A DNA stretch of 44,903 nt, from the NCBI GenBank assembly GCA_944322375.1, contig CALUOX010000007.1, positions 1-44,903 of the forward strand, read 5' to 3'. The notes under the pieces are model-generated. The model had not been told where the DNA came from and did not search any database. It was given only the letters and a program-made list of their open reading frames with translations. A program made the position numbers and the translations under genes. The stretch is from an uncultured Alistipes sp. GTDB lineage: Bacteria; Bacteroidota; Bacteroidia; Bacteroidales; Rikenellaceae. Every line of letters begins with the position of its first letter. The stretch's first letter is position 1. Shown here in pieces: positions 26,395 through 34,920 of the stretch.

Positions 26395-27303
26395 TCACTG
26401 CAGCAGAAACTCCGCGACAAGAAAATAGTGGTCGCTGGGGTATTTCACCCCTTCGTGATCGCGGACGATCTCGGCATCCTTCACCTCAATCCCGCCGCGA
26501 TAAAAAATGAAATCGATCCGGTGTGGTCCTTGTTTGGGAACATAGGCATCACCTTGAAAGGCATGCGCCGTCAATCCCACCTCCGCCGGGCCGTGAATCG
26601 TCTCATACATCTCGCGCCAGCCATCGACCGTGCGGATGTAAGCGATCGGCGCGCTGCCGATCCCCGCGTTGAAATCGCCGCACAGGATCTGCGGGAAATC
26701 GGGAGCGTACTGCGCGCACTCCTCCATCACCATGCGGATCTGCTCGCGGCGCGCCTCGTCGCTCTTGTGGTCGAGATGCACGTCCAATACGCGCAGCTCG
26801 CGGCCCGAACGTTTGTCGCGCAGCCGCACCCAGTTGCAGTGGCGCGCCCGCGTGGTGTTCCACGAACAGCTGCCGCCAATGAGCGGCGTCTCCGACAGCC
26901 AGTAGCACCCTGCCGAGACGAACTCGTAGCGGTCGCGGCGGAAGAAGATCACGTTCTTGCCGATGAAGTGATACCCTTCGGTATAGGGATCCATCTCCGG
27001 CCCCGCGAATCCGTAGGGCATGTAGCCGCGCAACTTCTCCTTCAGATAGGCGTAGGAGTCGTAGATCACCTCCTGCATGCAGATGATATCGGGACGCCGC
27101 GAAAGGATCGTCCCGACACACAGATCACGGCGGTTCTCCCAGACCCGTTCCGGGTAGGGAGCGTCGGCTTCGAGCCCCGTGATGCGGATGTTGCACGTCA
27201 TCACACGGTGGAGGCCGTCGTCGGATTCAGCCTTTTTGCCTGCTTCGGCGGTACCGGCGAGCGACAGCAGTACACCGGTAATTATCAGAATCCTGCGGAA
27301 CAT
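26395..27303 (-). CDS. secreted endonuclease/exonuclease/phosphatase-fold hydrolase
   Basis: A 302-residue metal-dependent phosphoesterase-fold protein with a signal peptide (MFRRILIITGVLLSLAGTAEA). The catalytic set is complete: VMTCNIRI (Asn), CMQEV (metal-binding Glu), VLDVHLDH (Asp-His), CGDFNAG and a final SDHYF (Asp-His). The family cleaves phosphodiesters or phosphomonoesters in DNA, lipids or inositol phosphates; the substrate is not evident. The start is 3 bases after the stop of the upstream oxidoreductase, so it is the last gene of the operon. Being exported, it could release a phosphate-bound substrate for the cytosolic enzymes; that is inference. Confidence 0.88.
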   Translation of the reverse strand: MFRRILIITGVLLSLAGTAEAGKKAESDDGLHRVMTCNIRITGLEADAPYPERVWENRRDLCVGTILSRRPDIICMQEVIYDSYAYLKEKLRGYMPYGFAGPEMDPYTEGYHFIGKNVIFFRRDRYEFVSAGCYWLSETPLIGGSCSWNTTRARHCNWVRLRDKRSGRELRVLDVHLDHKSDEARREQIRMVMEECAQYAPDFPQILCGDFNAGIGSAPIAYIRTVDGWREMYETIHGPAEVGLTAHAFQGDAYVPKQGPHRIDFIFYRGGIEVKDAEIVRDHEGVKYPSDHYFLVAEFLLQ

Positions 27304-27306
27304 ACG

Positions 27307-28677
27307 CTACTCTCTGAAATATACACCCTCCGCCTTGAGCGACTCTTGCAGTTTTCGGACGTCGAGGTCGCGCAGTTCGACATTCTCCTTGATGGAGAGT
27401 GCCGCAGCCTTGCCCGCAGCTTCGCCGAGAGCCATTGCAGGAGCCATGACGCGGGCGGAAGCCAGTGCGAGGTGCGTCATCGACACGTTGCGTCCGGCGA
27501 CGATGAGACCGTCGATTTTCTGCGGTATCAGACAGCGGTACGGGATGTCGTAGCAGTCCGGACACCAGTAGAGCGAGCAGTCGCCGCCCACCGGATGGTG
27601 AAGATCCACCGGATAACTTGCGACGGCGATGACGTCGTCGAACCTGGCGCAGTTGAAGATGTCGTCCTCGGTCAGAATGTATTCCCCGACGATGCGACGG
27701 GTTTCGCGGATGCCCATGAACGGAGCGACGCGGTCCACGTATGCGTTCTCGAAACCGGGGATGTATGCTTTCAGATAGCGTACGATCTCCTCGTTCTGCT
27801 CGGCGCAGATGATCTCGCCCTGCGTGTACTGTGCAGGGTCGGTTGCGTCGATGCCGTTGACGCGCGACATGTTCACCCACCACTCGTCGGGAGCCATGCC
27901 CGTCATGAAGATGGTACGCTCGACAGGGAGTTTGTAGCCTGCCTCGCGGGCCTTCTTGATTTGGTTGCGGAAGCCGACGAACGTACAGTTGTCGTCCGCG
28001 CGGAAGAACTCGTTGGGGATGAAGTCGATGTCGTATACGTCCGGATGGTCGGCCACGGCGTCGCGCAGTTTGCGCGAATCGACTCCGCGCATCGAAAACA
28101 TGAGCGTCGGAGGCTGCGGGATGCCCTTTTCGTTGCCGTAGTTCATCGGTGCGCCTGCACGGTAGGCGATGTCGCCGTCGCCCGTACAGTCGATGACGCG
28201 CTTGGCGAGAATCGCTTCGCGCCCCTTTTTGGAGTCGATGATTACGCCTTTGACGGTGTTGCCCTCCATGATGACGTCGGTTGCGAAGGCGTACATCAGC
28301 AGGTCGATGCCGCACTCCTTGATAATCTGGAATGCCAGATGTTTCGTTCCCTCGGGATCGATCATCGTAAGGCTGACGTGGAGCGGACATGCACGGTGGT
28401 GCGTAGCCAGCCCCTTCTCTTGCAGACGCTCGACGAACTGCAACGGCAGACCCTTGATGACGACGTTGCCTTTGCGCCCGAGGAATCCGAGCAGCGGCAG
28501 ACCGATGGTCATGTTGCCGCCCAAGAAACCGCGGCTCTCGACGAGCATTACTTTGGTGCCTTTCTCCAAAGCAGCCGCTTGGGCTGCCATAAGTCCCGCA
28601 GGGCCTGCGCCCACGACCAGGACATCCACCTCCGCACGCACCGGAATCCGCCGGGCCGGTTCTTCAATCTGTTTCAT
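27307..28677 (-). CDS. FAD-dependent oxidoreductase, tandem copy 1
   Basis: A cytosolic 456-residue flavoenzyme of the FAD_oxidored type. It has the dinucleotide-binding motif DVLVVGAGPAGLMAAQAA, an E at the end of the second strand (LVESRGFLGGN), the conserved RVIDCTGDGDIAYRAGA segment, and VAGRNVSMTHLALASARVMA near the C-terminus. Start MKQIEEPARRIPVR is chosen because it aligns with the start of the neighbouring paralogue; in-frame ATGs at 28719 and 28731 would add a lysine-rich extension. It carries GGDCSLYWCPDCYDIPYR, with a CxxC not kept in the paralogue. No signal peptide. It follows copy 2 by 126 bases. The substrate is unknown; a polyol or sugar acid is guessed from the operon. Confidence 0.87.
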   Translation of the reverse strand: MKQIEEPARRIPVRAEVDVLVVGAGPAGLMAAQAAALEKGTKVMLVESRGFLGGNMTIGLPLLGFLGRKGNVVIKGLPLQFVERLQEKGLATHHRACPLHVSLTMIDPEGTKHLAFQIIKECGIDLLMYAFATDVIMEGNTVKGVIIDSKKGREAILAKRVIDCTGDGDIAYRAGAPMNYGNEKGIPQPPTLMFSMRGVDSRKLRDAVADHPDVYDIDFIPNEFFRADDNCTFVGFRNQIKKAREAGYKLPVERTIFMTGMAPDEWWVNMSRVNGIDATDPAQYTQGEIICAEQNEEIVRYLKAYIPGFENAYVDRVAPFMGIRETRRIVGEYILTEDDIFNCARFDDVIAVASYPVDLHHPVGGDCSLYWCPDCYDIPYRCLIPQKIDGLIVAGRNVSMTHLALASARVMAPAMALGEAAGKAAALSIKENVELRDLDVRKLQESLKAEGVYFRE

Positions 28678-28803
28678 TTTCGGTATCGGTTGATGTTTTA
28701 TTTTGAATTTATTCTTCATTTTTCTCGCCATGGCATGGCTCGCGCAAGCGCGGCTCTGCTCATTCGGCTCAGCGAAAACGTCGGATGAATTAATCGGGTA
28801 ATT

Positions 28804-30165
28804 CTATCCCAAATAGGCGCCCGTCGCACGCAATTCGGCGCGCAGCGCCTCCACGTCGAGGTCGGCGGGCTGCACGCCCGCCTTCAAGGCCAGCCGTGCG
28901 GCGCGTCCGGCCGCTTCGCCCAACGCCATGCAGGTCGACATGACGCGCGTCGAAGCCATCGCTTCGTGGTTCATCGAAGAGCAGCGGCCCGCCACCAGCA
29001 GTCCCGCCACCCGTTCGGGCAGCAGGCAGCGGTAGGGAATGTCGTAACTGTCGTCGCAGAAGTGCATCGTGCAGTCGCCGCCCTTGGCGTGGTGGATGTC
29101 CACCGGATAGCCCGCCACGGCGATCGCATCGCCGAAGCGGCGACACGCGATGATGTCCTCGGCCGTGAGGACGTATCTGCCCACGATCACGCGGCTCTCG
29201 CGGATACCCATGAAGGGAGCGACCTTCTCGATACGGGCGTCGGCGAAGCCCGGCACGAACTCGCGCAGGTAGCGCGCGATCTCGTAAATCTGTTTGCGTC
29301 CTTCGATCTCCCCGTAGGTATAGCTCTCGGGACGGGTCGAATCGACGCCGCTCACGCGCGTCATGTTGACCCAGATCTCGTCGTCGGCAAGTCCCGTGAT
29401 GAGGATCGTGCGCGCCACCGGAATACGGTATCCGGCCGCCTGCGCCTGCCGGATCTGCGTGCGCAGCCCCACGGTGATGAATTTGCCCGTGCGGAACTGT
29501 TCGGGCGGCATGACGTCCATGTCGTAGACGTCGGGATGTCCGACGATCGCGTCGCGCAGCCGCTGCACGTCGACACCCTTCATGCAGAACATCAGCGTCG
29601 GCGGCTGCATGCCGCCTTCGGCGTCGCCCTTGCGGCACTCGACGCCCGCACGGAAGGCCACGTCGCCGTCGCCCGTGCAGTCGATGACCGTTTTGGCCAG
29701 GATCGCTTCGCGGCCCGCCTTGCTCTCGACGACGACGCCCTTCACCGCATCCCCCTCGCGGATCGCATCGGCGAAAAAGGTGTAAAGCAATACCTCGACG
29801 CCCTTCTCCTCCATGATTTCGAGCGCCGTGCGCTTGACCTCCTCCTCGTCGATGATCGTCAGGCTCATGTGATTCTTGCAGGGGCGGTGTTCGCTCGCCG
29901 CGCCGCGTGCACGCAGCCGGTCGATGAACCGCTGCGCCGACCCCTCGATGATCTGGTTGCCCTTGCGGCCCAGGAAACCGAGAATCGGCAGGCCGATCGT
30001 AAGGTTGCCGCCCAGAAAACCGCGGCTCTCGACGAGCATTACACGCAGGCCGTCGCCCGCAGCCGCCTCGGCGGCCATGATGCCGGCGGGGCCGCCGCCC
30101 ACGACCAGAACGTCCGCCTCGGCGCGGACGGGAATGTCGCGTGCGGGTTCCTTTATCGTCTTCAT
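28804..30165 (-). CDS. FAD-dependent oxidoreductase, tandem copy 2
   Basis: A 453-residue paralogue of the next gene, alike over its whole length (roughly half the residues by eye). Motifs: ADVLVVGGGPAGIMAAEAAA for FAD, LVESRGFLGGNLTIGLPILG, TVIDCTGDGDVAFRAG, and GGDCTMHFCDDSYDIPYRCL, where copy 1 has CPDC. ATG 30165 (MKTIKEPARDIPVRAEADVL) is the natural start; the longer frame upstream is antisense to the transporter gene. It begins 22 bases after the transporter stop. Two diverged tandem copies suggest different substrates or a two-subunit enzyme. Confidence 0.87.
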   Translation of the reverse strand: MKTIKEPARDIPVRAEADVLVVGGGPAGIMAAEAAAGDGLRVMLVESRGFLGGNLTIGLPILGFLGRKGNQIIEGSAQRFIDRLRARGAASEHRPCKNHMSLTIIDEEEVKRTALEIMEEKGVEVLLYTFFADAIREGDAVKGVVVESKAGREAILAKTVIDCTGDGDVAFRAGVECRKGDAEGGMQPPTLMFCMKGVDVQRLRDAIVGHPDVYDMDVMPPEQFRTGKFITVGLRTQIRQAQAAGYRIPVARTILITGLADDEIWVNMTRVSGVDSTRPESYTYGEIEGRKQIYEIARYLREFVPGFADARIEKVAPFMGIRESRVIVGRYVLTAEDIIACRRFGDAIAVAGYPVDIHHAKGGDCTMHFCDDSYDIPYRCLLPERVAGLLVAGRCSSMNHEAMASTRVMSTCMALGEAAGRAARLALKAGVQPADLDVEALRAELRATGAYLG

Positions 30166-30187
30166 AGCAATTCGACAGTTTATTCGT

Positions 30188-31486
30188 TTATTTCGTCTCC
30201 GGCGACTCGGGACGCACCATCTTCCACAACACGACGGCCGCGATGATGTGGAGCGTACCCATGATCGCGAAGAGCGTATACCACGCTTCGGACGGGATCG
30301 ACCCGACGAACTGGTTGAACACCACGCTGCCCAGTGCGCCCGCACCGCAGCAAATGCCCATCACGCTGGCCACGTTCTTGATCGGGAAGGTCTCGGCCAG
30401 CACGACCGGCAGCGTATAGAGCCAGCTGAGGCACATCACCGCCACGAGGCTGAAAATCGCCACGACCAGCCCCACACGCCATGCGAACGAGAGCGTCTCG
30501 CTGGCGCCGACATAAGGCACCGCCGCACAGAGCGGTGCGACGACGACCACCGCCATCAGCATGACCTTGCGCGCCGACAGTGCGCTGCGACCCCGCTTTA
30601 TCATCGAATCCGACCAGACCGAGGTGAGGATTCCGCCCAGCGCACCGACGAGGAACGGGATGCCGCCGATCCACTGGATCATGTTGAGCGTCTGTTCGTG
30701 CGTAAGGTTCTGCGCCTCGCCCATGCCGCGCAGGTAGCCCGGCAGCCAGAAACAGCAGAAATACCACACGGGGTCGCTTATCAGACGGATCAGGAAGGCG
30801 CCCCACAGCGTGCGCGTACGGAAAAGCCCGCCCAGCGTGAAGGACTTCTGCTCCTCGCCGGAGGAGGTCATCCGGTCTACGTTGACCGTACGGTCGAGAA
30901 TCTCCTGCGACGGCGTGCGGTAGACGACCATCCACAGCCCCGCGATGACGAGACCCGCCACACCGGCCACGAGGAACACCTCCTGCCAGTTCGAAAACCA
31001 GCGCATGAGCCATGCGATCACCAGCGGTGCGATCACCGCGCCCAGCGATCCGCCGACCGTACAAAGGCTGTTGGCCGTCGCACGCTGCCGCTTCTCGAAC
31101 CAGAGCGTCACGGCCACCAGCTGTCCGGCGAAGATCGTCGGCTCGGCCAGTCCGAGGATTCCGCGGCACATGGCGAACTGCCAGACGGTCTGCGACATAC
31201 CGCCTCCGATGCAGGCCAGCGACCAGACGGCGATGCCCGCGAGCATCACCCGCTTGGGGCCAAACCGGTCGACCAGAATCCCCGATACGGGGTACATCAG
31301 CGCGTAACAGATCAGGAAGACGTTGACGATCCATGCGTACTGCATGTCGCCGATGCCGAAATATTCCAGAATTTCGGGTTTGAGGATCGAGAGCAGCTGC
31401 CGGTCGAGGTAGTTGCAGATGATGGCGATGAACATGGTCGCCACGATCACCCACTTGCGTTTGTTCGGGTCTTTGAGTAGATTCAT
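30188..31486 (-). CDS. MFS transporter of the organic-anion (ACS, ExuT-like) type
   Basis: A 432-residue inner-membrane carrier with about 12 hydrophobic helices. The beginning, VIVATMFIAIICNYLDRQLL, and the loop 2-3 motif DRFGPKRV (MFS signature) resemble hexuronate and other sugar-acid importers of the anion:cation symporter family, with a typical ATANSLCTVGGSLGAVIAPL in helix 5. Substrate is not defined by sequence; a sugar acid or related polar compound is suggested. It begins 15 bases after the kinase stop and precedes oxidoreductase copy 2 by 22 bases, so it is part of the operon. Confidence 0.88.
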   Translation of the reverse strand: MNLLKDPNKRKWVIVATMFIAIICNYLDRQLLSILKPEILEYFGIGDMQYAWIVNVFLICYALMYPVSGILVDRFGPKRVMLAGIAVWSLACIGGGMSQTVWQFAMCRGILGLAEPTIFAGQLVAVTLWFEKRQRATANSLCTVGGSLGAVIAPLVIAWLMRWFSNWQEVFLVAGVAGLVIAGLWMVVYRTPSQEILDRTVNVDRMTSSGEEQKSFTLGGLFRTRTLWGAFLIRLISDPVWYFCCFWLPGYLRGMGEAQNLTHEQTLNMIQWIGGIPFLVGALGGILTSVWSDSMIKRGRSALSARKVMLMAVVVVAPLCAAVPYVGASETLSFAWRVGLVVAIFSLVAVMCLSWLYTLPVVLAETFPIKNVASVMGICCGAGALGSVVFNQFVGSIPSEAWYTLFAIMGTLHIIAAVVLWKMVRPESPETK

Positions 31487-31501
31487 TGGTTGATTGAAGT
31501 T

Positions 31502-33172
31502 CTATCGATTGTTTTTCAGTCGTTCGGTGAAGGCGCCCACGGCGCGGTAACGGGCATAGCGTTCGTTCAGCACTGCCTGCCGCGACACGTCGGGCACGTA
31601 GCTGCACGACGCGGGGGCGCAGAGCGCCTGCTGCGCCTCGGTGACCGAAGGGTAGAGTCCCGCGATGGTAGCCGCGTGGATCACCGCCCCCATGGCACCG
31701 GCCTGTTTGCAGTCCGAGACGTCGATGCGCATCCCCGTTACGTCGGCCAGAAGTTGCATGACGAAGGGGGATTTCTGTGCAATGCCGCCGACTCCGATCA
31801 GCCGTTCGATGGCAATGCCGTGTTCCATCAGATGATCGAGGACCCGTTTCGTCGCGAATGCCGTCGCTTCGGCGAATGCGTAGTAGATCTCGGGAGCCGA
31901 GGTCGAGAGGTTCAGCCCCGTGAGCGTTCCCGTGAGCGAACTGTCGGCGAAGGGCGAACGGCGGCCGTTGAGCCAGTCGGTAGCCAGCGGCGCGTCGGCG
32001 CGCAACGGCAGTGCGGCAGCGCCCTGCGTGAGCGCATCCATGATCCCCGCCTCCGTTTCGGCGATCAGCCGGTCGCGCGTTGCGTCATCGACCAGCCGTG
32101 TCTTTGCGAGAATCTCCCGCAACGGCCAGCACAGCAACCGTTTGAACCACGCATAGACATCCCCGAAAGCAGAGAGTCCGGCTTCGAAGCCGATCATGCG
32201 GGGCAAAATCGATCCTTCGACCTGGCCGAAGACCCCTTCGATGACCCGATCTCCGATCTGTTCGACCGGAGCCACCGCCATGTAACAGGCCGACGTGCCG
32301 AGATTGAGCACCACCGTACCGGGTTGGATTCCGGCACCGACGGCTCCCGAATGGGAGTCGATGTTCCCGACACCGACGGCTATTCCGGGCCGAAGGCCCA
32401 ATTTTTCGGCCCACTCTTCGGTCAGGGAGCCTGCGGCGACGTCGCAGCCGTAATTTTCCTTCGGCAGATGGCGCACGATGGGCAAGAGCAGCGGGTCGAG
32501 CTCCTCAAAGAAGGATTCGGGCGGGAAACCGCCCCACTTCTCCGACCACATCAACTTGGCTCCGGCCACACAATGTCCCATCCTTACGCTTGCAGCGTCG
32601 GGACAACCCGTCAACACGGCGGGGATCCAGTCGCAGAGTTCGACGGCCGACCAGGCATCGCGCCGCAGGGCCTCGTCGCGCCGCAGCAGATGCAATATTT
32701 TCGACCAGAAACACTCAGCCGAATAGTTGTTGCCGGTAAAACAGGCATAATTGACCGGCGACGCAGCGCAGAGGGCATTGATTTCGTCCGATTCCGCCTG
32801 TGCCGTATGGTCTTTCCACAGCACGAACATCGCATCGGGATTTTCCGCATAACGGTCGTACAAGGCCAGCGGCACACCGTTCCGATCGGTCAGGCAGGGG
32901 GTACTGCCCGTCGAATCGACCGACAACGCGACAATCTGCGGGACGATTTCCGGATGCCGTTCCGTCACGCTGCGTACTGCAAGCTGCAATGCGTCGAGAT
33001 AATCCTGAGGATGCTGCCGGAATCGCATGGCAGCAGGGTCGCTGTAAAGGCCCCTGCTCCAACGGGAATAGGGTGCTACTTCGGTATCGATCTCCCTGCC
33101 TGTAAGGGCATCGACCAACAATGCGCGGACAGAGTCTGTTCCATAATCCAGACCGATGACATAACGGCTCAT
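31502..33172 (-). CDS. araB: FGGY-family carbohydrate kinase, ribulokinase type
   Basis: A 556-residue cytosolic kinase closely resembling L-ribulokinase AraB: ATG 33172 (MSRYVIGLDYGTDSVRALLV) starts the first ATPase strand, followed by QIVALSVDSTGSTPCLTDRN, the AraB-like YAENPDAMFVLWKDHTAQAE, VELCDWIPAVLTG, and in the C-terminal half NLGTSACYMAVAP and LIGVGGIAQKSPFVMQLLAD. These are clearer matches to ribulokinase than to xylulokinase. Ribulokinases accept ribulose and some xylulose and pentitols. araA (isomerase) and araD (epimerase) are not in the window, and the partners are a transporter and two oxidoreductases, so its physiological substrate here may be an oxidised polyol. First gene of the operon; own promoter and leader hairpin. 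Confidence 0.88.
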   Translation of the reverse strand: MSRYVIGLDYGTDSVRALLVDALTGREIDTEVAPYSRWSRGLYSDPAAMRFRQHPQDYLDALQLAVRSVTERHPEIVPQIVALSVDSTGSTPCLTDRNGVPLALYDRYAENPDAMFVLWKDHTAQAESDEINALCAASPVNYACFTGNNYSAECFWSKILHLLRRDEALRRDAWSAVELCDWIPAVLTGCPDAASVRMGHCVAGAKLMWSEKWGGFPPESFFEELDPLLLPIVRHLPKENYGCDVAAGSLTEEWAEKLGLRPGIAVGVGNIDSHSGAVGAGIQPGTVVLNLGTSACYMAVAPVEQIGDRVIEGVFGQVEGSILPRMIGFEAGLSAFGDVYAWFKRLLCWPLREILAKTRLVDDATRDRLIAETEAGIMDALTQGAAALPLRADAPLATDWLNGRRSPFADSSLTGTLTGLNLSTSAPEIYYAFAEATAFATKRVLDHLMEHGIAIERLIGVGGIAQKSPFVMQLLADVTGMRIDVSDCKQAGAMGAVIHAATIAGLYPSVTEAQQALCAPASCSYVPDVSRQAVLNERYARYRAVGAFTERLKNNR

Positions 33173-33197
33173 TCTGACAGAAGTTTTAAGTTGGGGC

Positions 33198-33237
33198 GGA
33201 GAGAGCCATTCCGAAGACGAGACCGTCGGCTCTCTCC
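33198..33237 (-). promoter_or_regulatory. hairpin in the araB operon leader
   Basis: GGAGAGAGCC (33198-33207) pairs exactly with GGCTCTCTCC (33228-33237). In the transcript it begins about 10 bases after the predicted start and ends 25 bases before the ATG; no U run follows. It could affect translation or mRNA stability. Confidence 0.55.
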
Positions 33238-33253
33238 CGCTTGTTCCGATCAA

Positions 33254-33261
33254 CAAAATTA
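33254..33261 (-). promoter_or_regulatory. -7 box of the araB operon promoter
   Basis: Minus-strand TAATTTTG (33261-33254) matches TAnnTTTG; an upstream TTTC could serve as -33. Start near 33247 gives a leader of about 75 bases including the hairpin. Confidence 0.6.
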
Positions 33262-33505
33262 CATCTTTTTTTTGGAATCGAAAGAAAAAGGATTCGTTTT
33301 TTACGTTCGGGTCGCTATTCGGCAGGAAAAGGTCAACGGATGAATCAAAAAAGGAGAATCCGGGTCTCCAATTGCAACACTCGGCAAGAGGAGGGCGAAC
33401 CGATATTTCCGAAGCGGCGGGGAGTTGCAAAGGGGCGGATTGCCCGTACAAGAATCAAATGCAGGGCCGCACCGTCCGGCAAGCCATGCAGGACATCGCA
33501 TCAAA

Positions 33506-33540
33506 CGTCCCGTCGGGCCGGACAAGCGCCCGACGGGACG
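33506..33540. repeat. 13-base perfect GC-rich inverted repeat
   Basis: CGTCCCGTCGGGC (33506-33518) and GCCCGACGGGACG (33528-33540) flank 9 bases. It lies 60 bases upstream of the transporter -7 box, outside any transcript starting there, and has no T run: operator-like rather than terminator-like. Confidence 0.65.
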
Positions 33541-33599
33541 ATCCGCCGTCACCAGCCACAAAAAACAGGGCTTCCCTGCGTTTTTTCCGAAAAGGACGT

Positions 33600-33607
33600 T
33601 ATCTTTG
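33600..33607 (+). promoter_or_regulatory. -7 box of the EamA transporter promoter
   Basis: TATCTTTG matches TAnnTTTG. The -33 region is T-rich without a clear TTTG. Predicted start near 33614, about 23 bases before the ATG. Confidence 0.55.
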
Positions 33608-33636
33608 TAATGCATCTTTAACTGCACACGCTCCAA

Positions 33637-34554
33637 ATGACCCATCTGAAAGGAATCGTCTATGCCGCCTTGTCGTCGTCAACTTTCGGGCTGGCGCCCC
33701 TGTTCACCGTCATCCTGCTGCGAGAGGGGCTGTCGCCTTTCGACGTGCTGACCTATCGGTGGGGCGTCGCATCGCTGGCCCTGCTGCCTTTCGTCCTGGT
33801 ATCCGGCTGGCGGTTCCGGCTCGACCGGCGCAACTTCGGCGCCGTATTCCTGTTGAGTCTTTTGCGTGCAGGCTGTTCCTTCAGTCTTGTTCTGGCCTAC
33901 GCCAACATCGCAACGGGAGTGGCATCGACCATCCATTTCCTCTATCCGTTGGCCGTAGCGGTCGCCATGACGCTGCTTTTCCACGAACGGTTCTCCGGAG
34001 TTCTCTTCACTGCAATCGTAATTTCGCTGGCCGGAGCCGTTCTGCTTTCGGCGGGAGAGATCCGGTCGGAAGGGGGCAATCCGACAATCGGCATCGTCGC
34101 CGCCTGTTTCTCCGTCGTTTCGTATGCGGGATACATTATCGGCGTCCGCAAGACGCGCGCCGCACAGGTCGAATCGACCGCCCTGACCTTCCTGGTGATG
34201 GCCATCGGCGCAGTGCTTTTCGCCGTTGCGGGGTCGCTCACAACGGGACTGCATGCAGTAACGGAGGGCCGCACATGGGGGAATATTCTTGGGCTGGCAT
34301 TACCGGCCACCGCCATTTCGAACATCGCGCTGGTCAAGGCGATCAAAGCCATCGGACCGACACTGTCCTCGATTCTCGGAGCGCTGGAGCCGCTCACGGC
34401 CGTTGCAATCGGAGTCCTTTACTTTGGAGAACCCCTTACAATAGCCGGTATAGCCGGCATGGCACTGGTCATCATCGCCGTTATGATTGTCGTCATTTAC
34501 GACGGGAAGAGACCGACGGCCACAACGCCCATTCCTCCCGCCTCGGAATTGTAA
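33637..34554 (+). CDS. EamA/DMT-family membrane transporter
   Basis: A 305-residue inner-membrane protein with ten hydrophobic helices in two EamA repeats. The first repeat begins GIVYAALSSSTFGLAPLFTV and the second near ACFSVVSYAGYIIGVRKTRA; the second ends with GALEPLTAVAIGVLYFGEPL, the hallmark of this fold. Members export amino acids, nucleosides or other metabolites; the substrate cannot be inferred. It is divergent from the araB operon and has its own promoter. A short proline/threonine-rich tail follows the last helix. Confidence 0.87.
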   Translation: MTHLKGIVYAALSSSTFGLAPLFTVILLREGLSPFDVLTYRWGVASLALLPFVLVSGWRFRLDRRNFGAVFLLSLLRAGCSFSLVLAYANIATGVASTIHFLYPLAVAVAMTLLFHERFSGVLFTAIVISLAGAVLLSAGEIRSEGGNPTIGIVAACFSVVSYAGYIIGVRKTRAAQVESTALTFLVMAIGAVLFAVAGSLTTGLHAVTEGRTWGNILGLALPATAISNIALVKAIKAIGPTLSSILGALEPLTAVAIGVLYFGEPLTIAGIAGMALVIIAVMIVVIYDGKRPTATTPIPPASEL

Positions 34555-34920
34555 GGCCGGAAGGCCGGATGTAATTCCGCAGCAGAGCCGACCAGCCGGA
34601 GCCTGCCTGACTCCGGCCCTGCCCTCCCCGACTCCGAGATCCGACTCCGGATTCCCGATCTTGGGTCTCAGACCTTAATCTTCGTATTCCGCCCTCCCCC
34701 CCTCCTTTTCCAGCTCCGGCCGATTCCGCCCTCGATGCACGAAGGTGTAAAACAACCTCGGAACTACAGGCACCACCCATACAAAACCGCCTGCTGTTGA
34801 AATAGCTCCTGCATATCGGACATTCCGGAGAAAGGCCCCTATTGCAGATTTAACAATTAATGTCTAATTTTACCATCGGTGAAAAACCGTCCGCCACCTA
34901 AACCCGACAGCCATACAGCC
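34555..34920. other. intergenic region with degenerate repeat words
   Basis: The first part (34600-34680), read on the minus strand, is full of GGAGTCGG/GGAATCCGGAG words like those near 16050 and 39500. The second part becomes AT-rich toward 34870. No clear promoter or gene. Confidence 0.55.

Larger units (their letters stand above)
33173..33636. other. divergent intergenic region araB / EamA transporter
   Basis: Holds, from left to right: the araB leader hairpin (33198-33237), the araB -7 box (33254-33261, minus), an AT-rich stretch, a GC-rich inverted repeat (33506-33540) and the promoter of the transporter gene (33600-33607, plus). No gene is supported between; open frames there have no family. 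Confidence 0.6.

Noticed and set aside
26428-28788. A 786-codon plus-strand frame over the phosphoesterase and oxidoreductase genes.
   Set aside because: Antisense shadow; the minus-strand products have complete catalytic motifs.
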